From positions 1-64,000 of the forward strand of contig NZ_JAGPXX010000003.1 of the NCBI RefSeq assembly GCF_018070345.1: a DNA stretch of 64,000 nt, read 5' to 3'. Both the position numbers and the translations under genes were made by a program. Below, piece after piece: positions 60,999 to 64,000 of the stretch (position 1 is its first letter; the number at the start of each line of letters is the position of its first letter). The DNA is from Streptomyces sp. F63. Lineage in GTDB: Bacteria > Actinomycetota > Actinomycetes > Streptomycetales > Streptomycetaceae. The notes beneath the pieces are model-generated. The model worked only from the letters and a program-made list of their open reading frames with translations. It was not told the DNA's origin and made no database searches.

Positions 60999-62510
60999 AT
61001 GAGGGAGACACCCCTGGACCCCGCGCGCGACCTCCGGGTGGCGGTGATCGGCAGCGGATTCTCCGGACTGGGTACGGCGATCCGGCTGCTGCAGCAGGGC
61101 ATCGACGACTTCCTGGTCTTCGAACGGGCCGACGAGGTGGGCGGCACCTGGCGGGACAACACCTACCCGGGCTGCGCCTGTGACGTGATGTCGCACCTGT
61201 ACTCCTTCTCCTTCGCGCCCAACCCCCACTGGAAGAGCACGTTCGGCAAGCAGCGGGAGCTCTTCGACTACCTGCGCGACTGCGCCGACCAGTTCGGGGT
61301 GCGCTCCCACCTCCGCTTCCGGCACGAGCTGACCGAGGCGCGCTGGGACGAGCTGGCCAAGCGCTGGCGGATCTCCACCACGGGTGGGGACTACACCGCC
61401 CGGGTGCTCGTCACCGGCACCGGTTACCTCAGCGAGCCCGCCATCCCCGACATCCCGGGCCTGGCCGGCTTCCAGGGCGAGGTCTTCCACTCCGCCCGCT
61501 GGCGCCACGACGTGGACCTCAGCGGCCGCCGGGTCGCCGTGATCGGCACCGGTGCCTCCGCCATCCAGTTCGTACCGGCCATCCAGCCGGAGGTCGCCCG
61601 GCTCGACCTCTACCAGCGCACTCCGCCGTGGATCGGGCCGAAGAACGACAAGGCCAACAGCGCCCTGCAGACGAAGCTGCTGACCTCCGTCCCCGGCTAC
61701 CAGCGCTTCCGCCGGAACTTCAATATGTGGGGCCGGGAGATCCTCGCCTTCGTCATGGCGCGTCCCGGCGTCGCCGCGAAGATGCAGAAGATGGCCTCCG
61801 ACCACCTCAGGAAGAGCGTGCCGGACGAGGCGCTGCGGGCCCGGCTCACCCCCGACTACGTACTGGCCTGCAAGCGCCTGCTCTTCTCGAACACGTACTA
61901 TCCGGCGATTCAGCAGCCCAACGTCGACCTGGTCACCGACGGCATCGCCCAGGTCACGGCGGACGCGGTGGTCACGTCCGACGGCCGGGAGCGGCCGGTG
62001 GACACGATCATCCTGGGTACGGGGTTCGAGGCCGTACGTCGGCCCATCGCGGAGCGGCTCTTCGGGCGGGACGGCGTCAGCCTCAAGGAGGCGTGGAGCG
62101 GGGGCATGAGCGCCCTGCGCGGCACCGGCGTCGCCGGGTTCCCCAACCTCTTCATGATGCTCGGCCCCAACACCACCCTGGGCCACTCCTCTCAGGTGAT
62201 CATGATCGAGGCGCAGATCGGCTACGTCCTCGACGCGCTGAACACGATGGACAAGCGGGGGCTCGCCGCCGTCGAAGTGCTCCCCGAGGCCCAGCGGGCG
62301 TACAACGAGCGGCTCGACCGGCGGCTGGAGGGCACGGTCTGGAACGCGGGCAACTGCCGGAGCTGGTACCTCGACGAGCACGGGCGCAACCCCTCCATCT
62401 GGCCCACCTACACCTGGCGTTTCCGCCGGACCACCGGCCGGTTCGACCCGGCCGAGCACCTGCTGAGCACCAGCGAGGACCTGCGCACCCCCGCGCACGC
62501 CGCCTCGTGA
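60999..62510 (+). CDS. Class B flavoprotein monooxygenase, Baeyer-Villiger type
   Basis: A 503-aa FAD/NADPH monooxygenase. FAD motif is IGSGFSGLG. GGTWRDNTYPGCACDV matches the second BVMO fingerprint, FQGEVFHSARW matches FxGxxxHxxxW, and the NADPH motif is IGTGASAIQ. Such enzymes insert oxygen next to a ketone to give esters or lactones, or oxidise N or S. An alpha-aminoketone or ketone from the oxoamine synthase route could be its substrate. ATG 60999 is preferred. A GTG at 60990 would overlap the methyltransferase stop. Confidence 0.9.
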   Translation: MRETPLDPARDLRVAVIGSGFSGLGTAIRLLQQGIDDFLVFERADEVGGTWRDNTYPGCACDVMSHLYSFSFAPNPHWKSTFGKQRELFDYLRDCADQFGVRSHLRFRHELTEARWDELAKRWRISTTGGDYTARVLVTGTGYLSEPAIPDIPGLAGFQGEVFHSARWRHDVDLSGRRVAVIGTGASAIQFVPAIQPEVARLDLYQRTPPWIGPKNDKANSALQTKLLTSVPGYQRFRRNFNMWGREILAFVMARPGVAAKMQKMASDHLRKSVPDEALRARLTPDYVLACKRLLFSNTYYPAIQQPNVDLVTDGIAQVTADAVVTSDGRERPVDTIILGTGFEAVRRPIAERLFGRDGVSLKEAWSGGMSALRGTGVAGFPNLFMMLGPNTTLGHSSQVIMIEAQIGYVLDALNTMDKRGLAAVEVLPEAQRAYNERLDRRLEGTVWNAGNCRSWYLDEHGRNPSIWPTYTWRFRRTTGRFDPAEHLLSTSEDLRTPAHAAS

Positions 62511-62581
62511 CCCGACCGCGGCACGACGGCCGCACCACGCACCCGCACGTACCCGCGCCCGAGAAGACACGGAGTCCCTCG

Positions 62582-64000
62582 ATGAACCTGCACACCCCCT
62601 CCCGAAGAACGGTCCTCGGCGCGGTGGGCGCCACCGCCACCGTGGTCGGCTGGAACGTCACCGCCGGGAGCTGGGCCTGGGCCGGCGACACCACGCGCCG
62701 CCCCGGCGACCGCGTGGTGTCCGTGCCCGAGCTCGACGGCACGCTGACCACCGATACGAGTCAGTTCGACTCGTACGCCCACGACTTCGGCCGGCTGGTG
62801 ACCGGCACGATCCCGTGGGCGGTGCTCACCCCCGGCTCCGTCCGGGACATCGCCAAGATGATCCGCTACGCCCGGAGCAACAACCTCAAGCTGGCCGTCA
62901 ACGGCCGCAGCGGCACCGGCGGCGACCTGGAGTCCCACTCCTGCTACGGCCAGGCCGCCGTCCCCGGTGGCATCGCGGTGAACGCCCGGGGCATGGCGCG
63001 CGTCCTGTCCACCGGCGCCGGCACGGTCACCGTCGAGGCCGGAGCGACCTTCGCCGAGATCACCGACCACCTGCTCTCCCGGGGCCGGACGCTCCCCGCC
63101 CTCCCCGACTACCTGCCGCTCTCCGTGGGCGGCACGCTCAGCGTCGGCGGCATCGGTCTGACCATGGGCACCGAGGGCCTGATCGCCGACACCGTGGAGT
63201 CGCTGGTGGTGGTGACCGGCACCGGTGAGGTCGTCACCACCTCGCCGACCCGCCGGCCCGAGCTGTTCCGCACCGCGCTGGCGGGCGGCGGACAGGTCGG
63301 TGTCATCGTCCAGGTCACCCTGCGGACCGTACCCGCGGCCGAACGCGCCACCGTCTTCAGCCTGTACTACGACGACGTGGCGTCGTTCATGACGGACTCC
63401 GAGGTCCTGCTCGCCGACCACCGCTTCCAGATGCAGGGCGGTGAGATGCTCCGGCGCCCGGACGGCTCGGGCTGGCGCTACAAGATCGAGGCGGTCGCCA
63501 CCTACTCCGGCGGCCGGACCCCGGACCGGGCGCGGCTGCTGCGGGGCCTGACGGACCTGCGCGACGAGGCGCACGCCGAGGACTACGCGCTGCGCGACTA
63601 CCTGTTCCGGCTCGACGGCTTCGAGGCGTTCCTGAAGGAGGGCGGCTACTGGGAGCAGCCCAAGCCGTGGCTGAGCCTGTTCCTCCCGCGCTCGGCGGCC
63701 GCGAAGTTCCTGCGGCTGGCGGAGAGCGAGCTGACGCCGGACGACCTGGGCGCGGGCGTGCTGCTGAGCTACCCGTACCTGACGTCCAACGTAGGCGTCC
63801 CCCTGGCCGTCCAGCCGGGGGACCGGGTCGGCTACCTCTTCGATCTGCTGCGCTTCCCGCACCCGGGCACCGGCGCCGCCGACATCGACCGCATGGTGCA
63901 GCAGAACCGCTGGCTGTACGACCGGGCGGTGGCGCTGGGCGCGAAGCGGTACCTCGTCGGCGCGGTGCCGGACCTCACCCCGGCCGACTGGCGCCGCCAC
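62582..64000 (+). CDS. Tat-exported FAD-linked oxidase, cytokinin dehydrogenase/BBE-like (truncated by window end)
   Basis: At least 473 aa, open at the window end. The N-terminus has a twin-arginine signal (MNLHTPSRRTVLGAVGATAT, with an A-x-A-like site after SWAWAG). The FAD_binding_4 domain follows: VLTPGSVRDIAKMIRYARSN, SHSCYGQAAVPGGIAVN with the His that usually anchors FAD, and VGGTLSVGGIG. The C-terminal cap resembles cytokinin dehydrogenases. These flavin oxidases use O2 outside the cell. It follows the Baeyer-Villiger gene by 71 bp on the same strand and may finish the product after export. Confidence 0.85.
   Translation, partial: MNLHTPSRRTVLGAVGATATVVGWNVTAGSWAWAGDTTRRPGDRVVSVPELDGTLTTDTSQFDSYAHDFGRLVTGTIPWAVLTPGSVRDIAKMIRYARSNNLKLAVNGRSGTGGDLESHSCYGQAAVPGGIAVNARGMARVLSTGAGTVTVEAGATFAEITDHLLSRGRTLPALPDYLPLSVGGTLSVGGIGLTMGTEGLIADTVESLVVVTGTGEVVTTSPTRRPELFRTALAGGGQVGVIVQVTLRTVPAAERATVFSLYYDDVASFMTDSEVLLADHRFQMQGGEMLRRPDGSGWRYKIEAVATYSGGRTPDRARLLRGLTDLRDEAHAEDYALRDYLFRLDGFEAFLKEGGYWEQPKPWLSLFLPRSAAAKFLRLAESELTPDDLGAGVLLSYPYLTSNVGVPLAVQPGDRVGYLFDLLRFPHPGTGAADIDRMVQQNRWLYDRAVALGAKRYLVGAVPDLTPADWRRH

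Noticed and set aside
62408..64000. A 530-aa leftward frame at the window end
   Set aside because: It lies opposite the Tat-signal flavin oxidase, whose frame has a clear start, signal and FAD motifs.

Overview
The window is chromosomal DNA from a high-GC actinomycete, almost certainly a Streptomyces. The evidence is the strong third-position GC bias, GTG/TTG starts, ATGA/GTGA operon overlaps, a DUF6542 protein, SARP regulation and an FxLD-type lanthipeptide cluster. No rRNA, tRNA or CRISPR array was seen.

1-6931 is conserved core: a nitroreductase, exonuclease VII (xseB, xseA), ispH, polyphosphate glucokinase, a DUF6542 membrane protein and the GTPase ychF. At the 3' end of ychF the core stops. 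The last 19 bp of ychF recur exactly at 10127-10145 and nearly exactly at 8797-8815. About 200 bp of flanking DNA is also duplicated around an AAA ATPase gene and a Uma2 nuclease gene, which suggests serial integration of small elements into the ychF end.

10396-22690 holds a phosphotransferase and an XRE-TPR regulator, then a class I lanthipeptide cluster of the FxLD family. That cluster has a HATPase protein, a PCMT-like O-methyltransferase, the 69-aa precursor, full-length LanB, LanC, a second SpaB_C-domain protein, an unknown protein and a second HATPase. The genes overlap, and at least two contain the rare TTA codon.

22691-44100 is a decayed and defence-rich island. It holds a GATC-rich non-coding stretch, a truncated tyrosine recombinase, an Mrr-like protein, a four-gene type I restriction-modification operon with a degenerate methylase as first gene, two small membrane proteins, an operon of a Rad50/SMC-like ATPase (frameshifted), a 133-aa protein and a HelD-like helicase, and the remains of a VapBC and nucleotidyltransferase module. 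The same palindrome (TTGATAACC-N2-GGTTATCAA) lies upstream of both the restriction operon and the ATPase/helicase operon, hinting at one regulon.

44999 to the window end is a second biosynthetic gene cluster that I do not recognise. One long leftward operon encodes an alpha-oxoamine synthase, ketosynthase, MaoC protein, stand-alone adenylation enzyme, carrier protein, TrpD-, TrpA-, EctC-, acyl-CoA-dehydrogenase-, TrpF- and TrpC-like enzymes and a hydrolase. A second leftward operon encodes FabG, FabH and ACP homologues. A rightward operon encodes a CFA-type methyltransferase, a Baeyer-Villiger-type flavoprotein and a Tat-exported flavin oxidase that runs off the window. A SARP regulator lies between them. 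Three matching bipartite sites (TGTTGCG-N4-GNTTGCG, 11-bp pitch) precede the three operons. The adenylation/carrier/dehydrogenase trio resembles the prolyl-to-pyrrolyl system. The Trp-type enzymes lack TrpE and TrpB partners and carry altered active-site motifs, so the cluster may join a pyrrole-type starter to an indole-type or related unit.
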